This document shows, one piece after another, positions 1 through 8,373 of a DNA stretch of 64,000 nt. The notes beneath the pieces were generated by a model. That model made no database searches and was not told the origin of the DNA. It saw only the letters and a program-made list of their open reading frames with translations. The position numbers were made by a program, and so were the translations under genes. Origin of the DNA: Streptomyces phaeolivaceus (GTDB lineage: Bacteria; Actinomycetota; Actinomycetes; Streptomycetales; Streptomycetaceae); NCBI RefSeq assembly GCF_009184865.1, contig NZ_CP045096.1, forward strand, positions 9,114,001-9,178,000, in the 5' to 3' direction. Position 1 is the stretch's first letter, and every line of letters starts with the position of its first letter.

Positions 1-63
1 CAGAATGTCCAGAGCGCGGCGCACGCTGCGTACACCGCCGCCCGGTCCTTGCTCCGCGTCCAC
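1..63 (-). CDS. IclR-family regulator, N-terminus only (cut by window edge)
   Basis: On the minus strand a GTG start at 63 follows an AAGGAG ribosome binding site by six bases. The 21 visible residues include GGGVRSVRRALDIL, which matches the start of the helix-turn-helix domain of IclR regulators (typically GVQSVDRALDIL). The rest lies outside the window. It is divergent from the aldehyde dehydrogenase operon starting at 277, so it is the likely local regulator of that operon. The family assignment rests on this short N-terminal match alone. Confidence 0.7.
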   Translation of the reverse strand, partial: MDAEQGPGGGVRSVRRALDIL

Positions 64-276
64 GTTCTCTCCTTCGCGAGTGGGGGACCGCCGCTGCCCG
101 GTGAACGGGCGCGACGTCTGGAGCGACAGCTTCCATCAGGGGAGCCGTCTTCGGAAATCCCGGGTCCCAACTTCCTGGCGCCGACCTATTGCCACGGTCT
201 CCTGGTGCCCGTACGTTACACGCCAGTCCATAGAGCAGTCCACGAAAACCATCAGATGGTTTTTTGGGGAGACGTG
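64..276. promoter_or_regulatory. Divergent promoter region with an inverted repeat next to the operon RBS
   Basis: This is the intergenic space between the IclR start and the aldehyde dehydrogenase start. At 245-263 there is a perfect 8-bp inverted repeat, AAAACCAT-CAG-ATGGTTTT, running into a T tract and lying just before the GGGGAG ribosome site of the operon. It could be the regulator's operator or a transcript hairpin acting on translation. No clear -35/-10 pair was identified. Confidence 0.45.
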
Positions 277-1779
277 ATGCTGCAAGACCTGCTCAAGGCC
301 GCCGACCAGAACGAGGTGGTCGAGGCCCTTCCCTATCTGTCCGGATCGTGGGGTGGTGAGGGTCCACCCCTGGAACGCACCGGTCCCTACCTGCGGCGCA
401 CGGTCAGTCGCGTACCCACCGCGACGGCCGGTGACATCGACACCGCCGTGACCCTGGCCGGCCGCTACGCCCGGCAGATGGCCGATCTCGCCCCCGCCGC
501 GCGGGCCGACATCCTGGAGGCCGCCGCACGCGGCGCCACCGCCCAGCGCGACCGGCTCGCCCGCCTCCTCGCCCTGGAACTGGGCAAACCGCTGAAGGAC
601 AGTCGCACCGAGATCGACCGGGTGGCCTCCACGTTCGCCGTCTGCGCGGCCGAGGCCCGCCGCGTCGACGGCGAGAACCTGCCCGTGGCCGGCTGGAACA
701 CCGGCATCGGCAACACTGCCCTCACCTACCGGGCACCGGCCGGCGTGGCCCTGGCGATCACCCCGTTCAACGCGCCCGCCAACCTGCTCGCGCACAAGCT
801 GGGCGCCTCCTTCGCCGCGGGCAACACCACCCTGGTCAAGGCTCCGCCCCAGGCCCCGGCCACCTCCGCCGCCGTCGTCGCCCTGCTCCTCGACAGCGGC
901 ATGCCCCACCAGGCGGTCCAGTTGCTGCACGGCGGGGGAGAGGTCGGCGCCGCCCTGTGCGGCGCCGACGCGGTGAGCGTCATCAGCTTCACCGGCAGCG
1001 CCGAGACCGGGGCGGCGGTGGCCCGTGCCGCCGGCGCCAAACGGCTGGCCCTCGAACTCGGCGGGAACGCCGCGACCGTCGTCTGCGAGGACGCCGACAC
1101 CGCCGCCGCGGCGAAGGTCTGCGCGCGCACCGGCTACAGCAACTCCGGCCAGAGCTGTATCTCCGTACAGCGGGTGTACGTTCACCGCGGCCGCTACGAG
1201 GAGTTCCTCGACGCCTTCACGGCGGCGGTCGACGACCTCGTCATCGGTGATCCCCTGCTGGAGACCACCGACATCGGCTCCATGGTCGACGAGAACGCGG
1301 CCGAACGCGTGGTGGCCTGGTCGGAGGAGGCCCGGCGACTGGGCGCGCGCGTGATCCGGGGCGGCACCCGCGACGGCGCCACCGCCGCACCGACGATCGT
1401 CGCCGACCCGCCCCCGCACGCCTCGGTGGTCGTGCACGAGGTGTTCGGCGCGCTGGTCTCCGTACTGCCCTACGACGATTTCGACACCGTGATCGAGCAG
1501 TGCAACACCAGCCGGTACGGACTCCAGGCCGGCCTCTTCACCCACGACATCACCCGTATCCTCACCGCCTGGCGGCGACTGGAGGTCGGCGGACTGATCG
1601 TCAACGGCTCCTCCAACTTCCGCCTCGACCACGTGCCCTTCGGCGGTGTGAAGGACTCCGGCTTCGGCCGCGAGGCCCCCCGCTGGCTGATCGACGACTA
1701 CACCGTCGTCAAGACCCTCATGCTGCGCGGCCTGTCCGTCTGGGGCGACAGCCGCGAGCTGCCCAAGGAGAACCCGTGA
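277..1779 (+). CDS. Aldehyde dehydrogenase, NAD(P)-dependent
   Basis: A 500-aa protein of the aldehyde dehydrogenase superfamily, which oxidises an aldehyde to the acid with NAD(P). The catalytic Cys294 lies in SGQSCISVQRV and the general-base Glu260 in LELGG, both in canonical positions. The start at ATG 277 is chosen because GGGGAG lies six bases upstream and the residues before it do not look like protein. The stop overlaps the GTG of the next gene (GTGA at 1776), so translation is coupled. The substrate cannot be read from sequence. Its operon partner is a ThDP enzyme, which could generate or use an aldehyde, and the operon carries its own uptake system. Confidence 0.9.
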   Translation: MLQDLLKAADQNEVVEALPYLSGSWGGEGPPLERTGPYLRRTVSRVPTATAGDIDTAVTLAGRYARQMADLAPAARADILEAAARGATAQRDRLARLLALELGKPLKDSRTEIDRVASTFAVCAAEARRVDGENLPVAGWNTGIGNTALTYRAPAGVALAITPFNAPANLLAHKLGASFAAGNTTLVKAPPQAPATSAAVVALLLDSGMPHQAVQLLHGGGEVGAALCGADAVSVISFTGSAETGAAVARAAGAKRLALELGGNAATVVCEDADTAAAAKVCARTGYSNSGQSCISVQRVYVHRGRYEEFLDAFTAAVDDLVIGDPLLETTDIGSMVDENAAERVVAWSEEARRLGARVIRGGTRDGATAAPTIVADPPPHASVVVHEVFGALVSVLPYDDFDTVIEQCNTSRYGLQAGLFTHDITRILTAWRRLEVGGLIVNGSSNFRLDHVPFGGVKDSGFGREAPRWLIDDYTVVKTLMLRGLSVWGDSRELPKENP

Positions 1780-3527
1780 CCACCGTGACCGCCGCCGAGG
1801 CCCTCGTCGCCCAGCTCGAGTCGTACGGCGTCGAATACGTCTTCGGTACCTGTGGACACACCAACATCGCCCTCCTCGACGCCCTCGGACCGAGTGCGAT
1901 CGAATTCGTCATCGCCCGTCACGAACAGGCCGCCGCGCACGCCGCCGACGGCTACGCACGCGCCACCGGCCGCCCCGGCGTCCTGCTCACCCACGTCGGC
2001 CCCGGCATGATGAACGCCGTCACCGGCGTCGCCACCGCCGCCCTGGACTCCGTCCCGCTGGTCGTCATCACCGGCGACATCCCCTCCTACTACCACGGCC
2101 GCCATCCCCACCAGGAGGTCAACCTCCACGCCGACGCCGACCAGAGCTCCATCTACCGGCCGTTCTGCAAGCGCACCTGGGCGGTGCAGCGCGTGCGGGA
2201 CCTGCCGCGCGTCACCGAGCGGGCCTTCTTCACGGCCGCCAGCGGACGCCCCGGCGCCGTCCTGGTCAACATCCCCATGGACCTCTTCAACCGGCAGGTC
2301 TCGCCCTACGCCGACGGCCACCCGCTCCCCGGCCACCTCGGCAGGCCCGGACTGGACGAGCAGACCGCCGGCCGGATCGCCGACGCGCTGCTCGGGGCGG
2401 AGCGCCCGCTGATCTACTTCGGCGGCGGCTTACGCGGTCCCGCCGCCCGCGCCGAACTGCTCACCCTGGCCGAGCACCTCGACATCCCCCTCGCCCACTC
2501 CCTCATGGGCAAGGGCGTCATCTCCGACCGGCACCCCCTGCTCCTGGGCATGCCCGGCTTCTGGGGGCTGGAGACCACCCACGAACACACCAGGGGCGCC
2601 GACGTCGTGCTCGCGCTCGCCACCCGCTTCGCCGAGACGGACGCCAGCTCCTGGGACGCCGTCCACACCTGGAACTTCCCGCCGAGCCGACTCATCCAGA
2701 TCGACATCGACCCCGCCGAGATCGGCCGCAACTACCCGGTGCACATCGGTGCCGTCGCCGACGTGGAGCTCGCCCTGGGCGAGATCGTCGCGGCGGTCAG
2801 GGCCCGGCAGACCACCGCCCTCACCCGTCCGGGCCTGCGGGACACGATCACCGCCGCGCGCGGCGCCGTCTTCGACGCGGCCCGGGAGGCCGGACGCGGC
2901 GACGACTTCCCGCTGCGCCCCCAGCGCATCCTGGCGGACCTGCGCGACGCCCTGCCCGACGACGCCGTCCTCGTCACCGACGTCGGCTGGAACAAGAACG
3001 GCGTCGCCCAGTGCTACGAACTGCCCGACCAGGGACGCTTCATCACCCCGGGCGGCGCCTCCACCATGGGCTTCGGCCCCGCCGCCGCGGTGGGCGTGCA
3101 GATCGCCCGGCCCGAGCAGGTCGTGGTCGCCCTCATCGGTGACGGCGGCATGAGCGCCCAGCTGCCCGCGGTGCCGATGGCCGTCGAACAGGGCGCGCCC
3201 GTCATCTTCGTGGTGATGAACAACCGCGCCCACGGCACCATCGCCGATCTACAGGCCTCGTCCTTCGGACGGTCCTACGGATGCGAGTTCACCGACGCCG
3301 AGGGCCGGCCCTACAGCCCCGACTTCGCGCGGTACGGCGAGTCCTGCGGCGCCGACGGCTACACCGTCACCGCGCCCGGCGAGCTGCGCAAGGCACTGGA
3401 GGCCGCCGTCGCCCGCCGCCGCCCCGCAGTGCTGGACGTACCCATGGTCAACGAACCGGTCCCCACCCCCGGCCACTGGAACATCAAGGACATCTACGCC
3501 GGCCGCTTTCCGGCCGACGCCGTCTGA
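1776..3527 (+). CDS. Thiamine-diphosphate-dependent enzyme, acetolactate-synthase-like
   Basis: A 583-aa three-domain ThDP enzyme. The N-terminal domain has the catalytic Glu50 in ARHEQAAAH, and the C-terminal domain has the cofactor motif IGDGG followed by NNRAHGT. Family members include acetolactate synthase, benzoylformate decarboxylase, IolD and sulfoacetaldehyde acetyltransferase; I cannot choose among them. A biosynthetic acetolactate synthase is unlikely because no small subunit follows and the neighbours are catabolic. The GTG start overlaps the aldehyde dehydrogenase stop. Codon 219 (2430-2432) is TTA, the rare leucine codon read by the bldA tRNA in Streptomyces, so this step may be made only late in development. 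Confidence 0.85.
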   Translation: MTTVTAAEALVAQLESYGVEYVFGTCGHTNIALLDALGPSAIEFVIARHEQAAAHAADGYARATGRPGVLLTHVGPGMMNAVTGVATAALDSVPLVVITGDIPSYYHGRHPHQEVNLHADADQSSIYRPFCKRTWAVQRVRDLPRVTERAFFTAASGRPGAVLVNIPMDLFNRQVSPYADGHPLPGHLGRPGLDEQTAGRIADALLGAERPLIYFGGGLRGPAARAELLTLAEHLDIPLAHSLMGKGVISDRHPLLLGMPGFWGLETTHEHTRGADVVLALATRFAETDASSWDAVHTWNFPPSRLIQIDIDPAEIGRNYPVHIGAVADVELALGEIVAAVRARQTTALTRPGLRDTITAARGAVFDAAREAGRGDDFPLRPQRILADLRDALPDDAVLVTDVGWNKNGVAQCYELPDQGRFITPGGASTMGFGPAAAVGVQIARPEQVVVALIGDGGMSAQLPAVPMAVEQGAPVIFVVMNNRAHGTIADLQASSFGRSYGCEFTDAEGRPYSPDFARYGESCGADGYTVTAPGELRKALEAAVARRRPAVLDVPMVNEPVPTPGHWNIKDIYAGRFPADAV

Positions 3528-3648
3528 CCGGAGCCACCGCGCAGGCCCGCACCGACTTCGCCGACCGGACCACGGCGGGCAGGCGGGGACGCGTCGCCTC
3601 CCCCCACACAGCCACTGTCCATCCCACGTCTTGCACGAGGTGACTCCT

Positions 3649-4809
3649 ATGCCCCGCTCATCCCGCCCCTCCGCTCCGCGTACCGCACTCGCCGCGGCGA
3701 TCGCCCTGACCGCGGCCCTGACAGCATGCAGCGCCCCGGGCGAGTCCGACAGTGACACCGGGTCCGGCTCGGGCCCCATCAAGATCGCAGTCGTCAACGC
3801 CCGCAGTGGACAGCTCTCCTCGCTGGGGGACTGGGAGTACAAGGGCGCCAAGCTCGCCATCGACGAATGGAACGACAAGGGCGGCATCAACGGCCGCAAG
3901 ATCGAGCTGAAGTCGTTCGACGACCAGGGCGACCCGACCGCGGGCACCAACCTGGCACGCAAGATCGACAGTGAGAACTACATCGCGATGATCGGCACCG
4001 CCGAGAGCGCGGTCACCATCGCCATGGCGCCGGTGCTGCAGCAGGCCGAGATACCGAACATCACCTCCGGCCAGTCGGACGGCCTCGTCGCCCTGAAGAG
4101 CCCGTTCCTGTTCCTGAACGGCCCCACCAGCACCACCTACGACACCACCCTGGCCAAGTACCTGATCCAGGACAAGGGTTACAAGAAGATCGCGATGATC
4201 ACCAACAACGGCTCCTTCGGCAAGGGCGAGCACGACGCCTTCGCCAAGGCGGCCAAGGACCTCGGTGTCACCCCGGTCACCGACCAGGTGGTCACCACCG
4301 ACCAGAAGGAGTTCAGCGCCGCCCTCACCGCGATCCGCTCCAAGAAGCCCGAGGTCGTCTTCATCGGCTCCGAGGAGGTCGAGGCCGGCCTCATCGTCAA
4401 GCAGGCCCGGGAGCTCGGCATCACCGTCCCGTTCGCCGGCGCGGCCCCCCAGGGCACCCCCGTGTTCATCGACACCGCGGGCAAGGAAGCCGCCGAGGGG
4501 ACCATCGTCAGCTCCCCCTATCTGAGCAACGACATCAGCCCCGCGGCGCAGAAGTTCGCCGCCGCGTACGAGGCGGCCTACGACGAGGAGGCGGAGCTGC
4601 ACGGCGCGAAGGCCTACGACGGCGCCACCATCCTGCTCACCGCCCTGAAGAACAGCGATGTCGCCACCGGCAAGAAGCTCGCCGACGCCATCCGAGCGAC
4701 CCACCACGACGGACTGCTCGGCCAGTTCCGCTACGGACCCGACGGCGTCGGCATCACCAGGACGACCATCGGCGTCATCCAGGACGGCAAGCTCGTCGAG
4801 CAGAAGTGA
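3649..4809 (+). CDS. Branched-chain-amino-acid-type ABC transporter substrate-binding lipoprotein
   Basis: A 386-aa extracellular binding protein of the LivJ/periplasmic-binding-protein type (Peripla_BP_6). It begins with a lipoprotein signal peptide whose lipobox ends at Cys27 (ALTAC). The mature N-terminus has IKIAVVNARSGQLSSLG and WNDKGGINGRKIEL, typical of Liv receptors. ATG 3649 has GAGG eight bases upstream; a TTG at 3631 is less likely. It heads a complete Liv transporter (next four domains in three genes). Receptors of this family also bind aromatic acids, amides and urea, so leucine is not implied; the linked catabolic enzymes suggest a carbon source. Confidence 0.9.
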   Translation: MPRSSRPSAPRTALAAAIALTAALTACSAPGESDSDTGSGSGPIKIAVVNARSGQLSSLGDWEYKGAKLAIDEWNDKGGINGRKIELKSFDDQGDPTAGTNLARKIDSENYIAMIGTAESAVTIAMAPVLQQAEIPNITSGQSDGLVALKSPFLFLNGPTSTTYDTTLAKYLIQDKGYKKIAMITNNGSFGKGEHDAFAKAAKDLGVTPVTDQVVTTDQKEFSAALTAIRSKKPEVVFIGSEEVEAGLIVKQARELGITVPFAGAAPQGTPVFIDTAGKEAAEGTIVSSPYLSNDISPAAQKFAAAYEAAYDEEAELHGAKAYDGATILLTALKNSDVATGKKLADAIRATHHDGLLGQFRYGPDGVGITRTTIGVIQDGKLVEQK

Positions 4810-4821
4810 GATGAGAACGAC

Positions 4822-5691
4822 GTGCAGGACACCCTTCAGACCCTTGTCGGCGGCCTGAGCCTCGGTGCCGTCTACGCCCTGGTGGCGATGGGCTTCTCCC
4901 TCGTCTACCGCACCATGGGACTGGTCAACTTCGCCCACGCCGACATCGCCATGATCGGCGCCTACGCCGCCTCCACCTTCTACCTCACCTCCCAACTCCC
5001 CTTCGCCGTCTCGATGGTGGTGGCCATCGTCATCACCGGGGTCATCGGCCTGGTCATCGAGCGGGTCCTGCGCCCGCTGGAGAACAAGGACTTCGACCTG
5101 ATGCTGATCGGCACGATCGGCTTCGGCATCGTCCTCCAGGCCCTGGCCATCATCATCTGGGGCACCACCGGCCGCGCGGTGCCCTCACCACTGGACTCCG
5201 CGCCGCTGGACGTCTTCGGCATCCGGGTACGCACCTACGACCTGCTGGTCATGGCCGTCGCCGCGCTCGCCGTGGTCTCCCTCGCCTACTTCCTCTCCCG
5301 CACCAAACGCGGCGCGGCCATGCAGGCCGTGGCCATGGACCACGAGGCGGCCACCGCCGTCGGCATCGACGTCGGCCGCAGCAACGCCCTCGCCTTCGCC
5401 ATCGGAGCGGGTCTGGCCGCCCTCGCCGGCGGCCTGGTCGGCCCCATGCTCTACGTCGACGCCTCCCTCGGCGGCGCCCTCGGCATCAAGGGCTTCGCCG
5501 CGGCGATGCTCGGTGGCTTCGGCTCCATCCCCGGAGCCGTGGTCGGCGGGATCGCCATCGGCGTCCTCGACTCCTACGCCGCCGGCCACTTCCAGGGCTA
5601 CTCGGTACTGGTCACCTTCCTCGTCTTCACGGTGGCGATCATGGTCCGGCCCATGGGCATCTTCGGCGAAAGGACGGTCAGCCGCGCATGA
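4822..5691 (+). CDS. Liv-type ABC transporter permease (LivH family)
   Basis: A 289-aa integral membrane protein with about eight hydrophobic helices. The N-terminus LVGGLSLGAVYALVAMGFSL and NFAHADIAMIGAY are hallmark LivH sequences. It forms the membrane channel with the LivM half of the next gene. The GTG start at 4822 is 12 bases after the receptor gene, and its stop overlaps the ATG of the next gene (ATGA at 5688). Confidence 0.92.
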   Translation: MQDTLQTLVGGLSLGAVYALVAMGFSLVYRTMGLVNFAHADIAMIGAYAASTFYLTSQLPFAVSMVVAIVITGVIGLVIERVLRPLENKDFDLMLIGTIGFGIVLQALAIIIWGTTGRAVPSPLDSAPLDVFGIRVRTYDLLVMAVAALAVVSLAYFLSRTKRGAAMQAVAMDHEAATAVGIDVGRSNALAFAIGAGLAALAGGLVGPMLYVDASLGGALGIKGFAAAMLGGFGSIPGAVVGGIAIGVLDSYAAGHFQGYSVLVTFLVFTVAIMVRPMGIFGERTVSRA

Positions 5692-7532
5692 GGTCCCGCC
5701 TGATCACCACCGGCGTCGTCGTCCTCGCCGCCTGGGCACTCCCGTACGGCCTGGGCGGCTACACCATCCATGTCGTCAACATCGCCCTCATCTACGCCCT
5801 GCTCGCGATCGGCATGGGCCTGGCCATGGGGGTCTCCGGCCAGATCAACCTCGCCCAGGTCGCGTTCTTCGGTGTGGGCGCCTACACCGTGGCCATCCTC
5901 ACCACCCACTACGGCCACGGATTCTGGGTCTCGGCACTGCTCGCCGTCCTGGCCACCGTCGTCGTCGGCCTCTTCGTGGGCATCCCCGCCCTGCGGATGC
6001 AGTCCCACTACCTGGGCATCGTCACCCTCGGCCTCGCCCTGGGCTTCATCAACTGGATCACCAACGCCGAGATCAGCGGCGGCGCCGACGGCATCTCGGG
6101 AATCCCTCTCCCCCCGCTGCCCGGAGTGGACCTCTCCAGCGAATACCTCTACTACTACCTGGAAGCCGTCGTCTTCGGCCTCGCCCTGCTCTTCGGCCTG
6201 TTCGTCGTCCACACCTCGCTCGGCCGCCGACTGCGCGCCATGCGGGACGACGCGCTGGCCGCCGGGGCCATGGGCGCCGAGATCCCGTTCCTGCGCATGA
6301 CGGCGTTCCTGCTCGCCAGCCTCTACGGCGGCCTGGCCGGCGTCCTCTACGCCGGCCTCATCCGCTACGTGGCCCCCGAGACCTTCTCCATCGGAAACAT
6401 GTTCATCCTGCTGGCCATGGTCGTCATCGGCGGCCGGCGCTCACTGGTGGGCTGTGTCGTCGGTGCCGTCGGCCTGACCCTCGTACGGGAATGGCTCTCG
6501 GACTTCTCCACCTACGCCCAGCTCGGATACGGCGTGGTCGTCGTCCTGATGGTCGTCTTCGCGCCGACCGGCCTGGCAGGCGTCCCCACCCGGCTGCGCG
6601 CGCTGTACCTGCGCCGCCGTGCCCAGCGGACCACCCGCGCGGAGCTGCGCCCCTTCATTCCCTACGCCGTCGCGGAGGACTCCGCCGACTCCGCCGACAC
6701 CGGCGTCCTGCTGTCCGTGGAAGCCGTCAGCAAGCAGTTCCGGGGGCTTCGGGCGCTGGACGAGGTGACGCTCACCGTGCACCACGGCGAGATCCGTGGG
6801 GTCGTCGGCCCGAACGGATCCGGCAAGACCACCCTCTTCAACGTCATCAGCGGCTTCTACCGCGCGACGGCGGGTTCCGTGAGCTTCGCCGGCTCCGACA
6901 CCACCACGGCCCGCCCCTACACACTGTCCCTGGCGGGCCTCGCGCGCACCTTCCAGAACCTGCGCCTGTTCGGCCAGCTCACCGTCCGCGAGAACATCCT
7001 CGTGGCACTCGACCGCACCCGCGCGCACACCATCTGGCAGTACGCCGTCTGGCAGCCCGGAGTCCTCGCACGCGAACGCGGGCTGCGCGCCCAGGCCGAC
7101 GAGATCCTCGAACGGTACGGCCTCGTCGACTTCGCGGAAGCCGACCCCTCCTCCCTCCCCTACGGCATCCAGCGCCGCATCGAGATCGCCCGCGCCATGG
7201 CGGCCCGGCCACGGCTGCTGCTTCTCGACGAGCCGGCGGCGGGGCTCAACGGCGAGGAGGTCCAGCAGCTCATCCGTATCGTCCGCTCCATCCGCGACAG
7301 CGGAACCACCGTGGTCCTCATCGAACACAACATGGGACTGGTCATGTCCCTCTGCGAGAAGATCACCGTCCTGTCCAGCGGAAGGGTCATCGCGGAAGGC
7401 ACGCCCCAGGAGGTCGTGTCCGCACCGGAGGTCATCGAGGCCTACCTCGGCGACTCCGAACTCGCCGAACTCGACCTCGGAACACCCCGGTCCGCCGCAC
7501 CACCGGACCGTGCGAAGGAGGCCACCTCATGA
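5688..7532 (+). CDS. Fused Liv-type permease and ATPase (LivM-LivG)
   Basis: A 614-aa protein joining a LivM permease (about residues 1-310, with MGVSGQINLAQVAFFGVGAY) to a LivG ATPase (about 340-590). The ATPase has a Walker A GPNGSGKTT near residue 373, the motif FQNLRLF, and Walker B LLLLDEPAAGLN near 510. The linker is Arg-rich, then acidic. Such M-G fusions are common in actinobacteria, so this is not a sequencing artefact. It overlaps both neighbours by four bases (ATGA). Confidence 0.93.
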   Translation: MRSRLITTGVVVLAAWALPYGLGGYTIHVVNIALIYALLAIGMGLAMGVSGQINLAQVAFFGVGAYTVAILTTHYGHGFWVSALLAVLATVVVGLFVGIPALRMQSHYLGIVTLGLALGFINWITNAEISGGADGISGIPLPPLPGVDLSSEYLYYYLEAVVFGLALLFGLFVVHTSLGRRLRAMRDDALAAGAMGAEIPFLRMTAFLLASLYGGLAGVLYAGLIRYVAPETFSIGNMFILLAMVVIGGRRSLVGCVVGAVGLTLVREWLSDFSTYAQLGYGVVVVLMVVFAPTGLAGVPTRLRALYLRRRAQRTTRAELRPFIPYAVAEDSADSADTGVLLSVEAVSKQFRGLRALDEVTLTVHHGEIRGVVGPNGSGKTTLFNVISGFYRATAGSVSFAGSDTTTARPYTLSLAGLARTFQNLRLFGQLTVRENILVALDRTRAHTIWQYAVWQPGVLARERGLRAQADEILERYGLVDFAEADPSSLPYGIQRRIEIARAMAARPRLLLLDEPAAGLNGEEVQQLIRIVRSIRDSGTTVVLIEHNMGLVMSLCEKITVLSSGRVIAEGTPQEVVSAPEVIEAYLGDSELAELDLGTPRSAAPPDRAKEATS

Positions 7533-8263
7533 AGGTCGGCGGAGCCGAAAAGGTCCAGCGTCTGACCGTGGAGGACCTGAGTGTGCACTACGGCGGTGTC
7601 TGCGCCGTGAGTTCCATCGGGTTCACCGTCGAGCCGGGAGAGTCCGTCGGCATCATCGGCGCCAACGGGGCCGGGAAGACCTCCACCCTCAAGGCGCTCA
7701 TGGGCCTCGTCCCCCGCAGCAGCGGCCGGATCCGTCTGGGCGACCGCGACCTGACCGGCGTCAAGGCCCGCGACATGGTGCGCCACGGCATCGGCTACGT
7801 CCCGGAAGGACGGCATGTCTTCCCTGGTCTGTCCGTGGAGAAGAACCTGCTCCTCGGAGCGTACTCACGGCCCTGGGACAAGGAGACCGACCGCCAACTG
7901 GACGAGATCTACGCCCTGTTCCCCGTCCTGAGGGAGATGCGGGAACGGCTCGCGGGCGCCCTGTCCGGAGGGCAGCAGCAGATGCTGGCCATCGGCCGGG
8001 CCCTGATGACCCGGCCACGTCTGCTCGTCCTGGACGAACCGTCCATGGGCCTGTCGCCCAAGCTGGTCGGCAGCATCCTCGACGTCCTGCTCCGACTGCG
8101 CGAGGACGGGCTGAGCCTGCTGCTGGTGGAACAGAACGCCAAACTCACCTTCGGCGCGACCAACCACTGCGTCGTCATGGAGAACGGAGAGGTCGCCATG
8201 AGCGGCACCTCCGCCGAACTCAGCCACGATCCCAGGGTCAGAGAGGTGTATCTGGGGCTATGA
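7529..8263 (+). CDS. Liv-type ABC transporter ATPase (LivF family)
   Basis: A 244-aa ATP-binding subunit. Walker A is GANGAGKT at 44-51, the ABC signature LSGGQQQ at 145-151, and Walker B LLVLDEP with Asp169-Glu170. GYVPEGRHVFPGLSVEKNL is diagnostic of LivF rather than LivG. It completes the transporter of 3649-7532. The start overlaps the stop of the fusion gene. Confidence 0.93.
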   Translation: MKVGGAEKVQRLTVEDLSVHYGGVCAVSSIGFTVEPGESVGIIGANGAGKTSTLKALMGLVPRSSGRIRLGDRDLTGVKARDMVRHGIGYVPEGRHVFPGLSVEKNLLLGAYSRPWDKETDRQLDEIYALFPVLREMRERLAGALSGGQQQMLAIGRALMTRPRLLVLDEPSMGLSPKLVGSILDVLLRLREDGLSLLLVEQNAKLTFGATNHCVVMENGEVAMSGTSAELSHDPRVREVYLGL

Positions 8264-8337
8264 GCGGGGGCGACGCGTCCCGCGTCGCCCCCGCACGTCG
8301 GCGCTCTTCCCGCGGCACGGATCTCCTGATACTTATA

Positions 8338-8351
8338 ACGAACTGGTTCGT
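8338..8351. promoter_or_regulatory. Palindromic operator candidate ACGAACTGGTTCGT
   Basis: A perfect 14-bp palindrome in an AT-rich patch (about 8328-8358, with TTATAAC to the left and TACATAA to the right). It extends imperfectly to TTAT...ATAA on both sides. AT richness and symmetry in an otherwise about 70% GC region suggest a protein-binding promoter site for the dehydrogenase gene starting at 8374. TetR- and IclR-type operators often look like this. Confidence 0.55.
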
Positions 8352-8373
8352 ACATAACGTGGGTGGAGTCGCC

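Noticed and set aside
5688..7532. LivM-LivG fusion as a novel or artefactual joining
   Set aside because: Such permease-ATPase fusions are well known in actinobacteria.
8260..8373. ATG at 8260 overlapping the livF stop as start of the dehydrogenase
   Set aside because: The 38 extra residues do not resemble the family, an AT-rich palindrome would be coding, and GTG 8374 has a better ribosome site.
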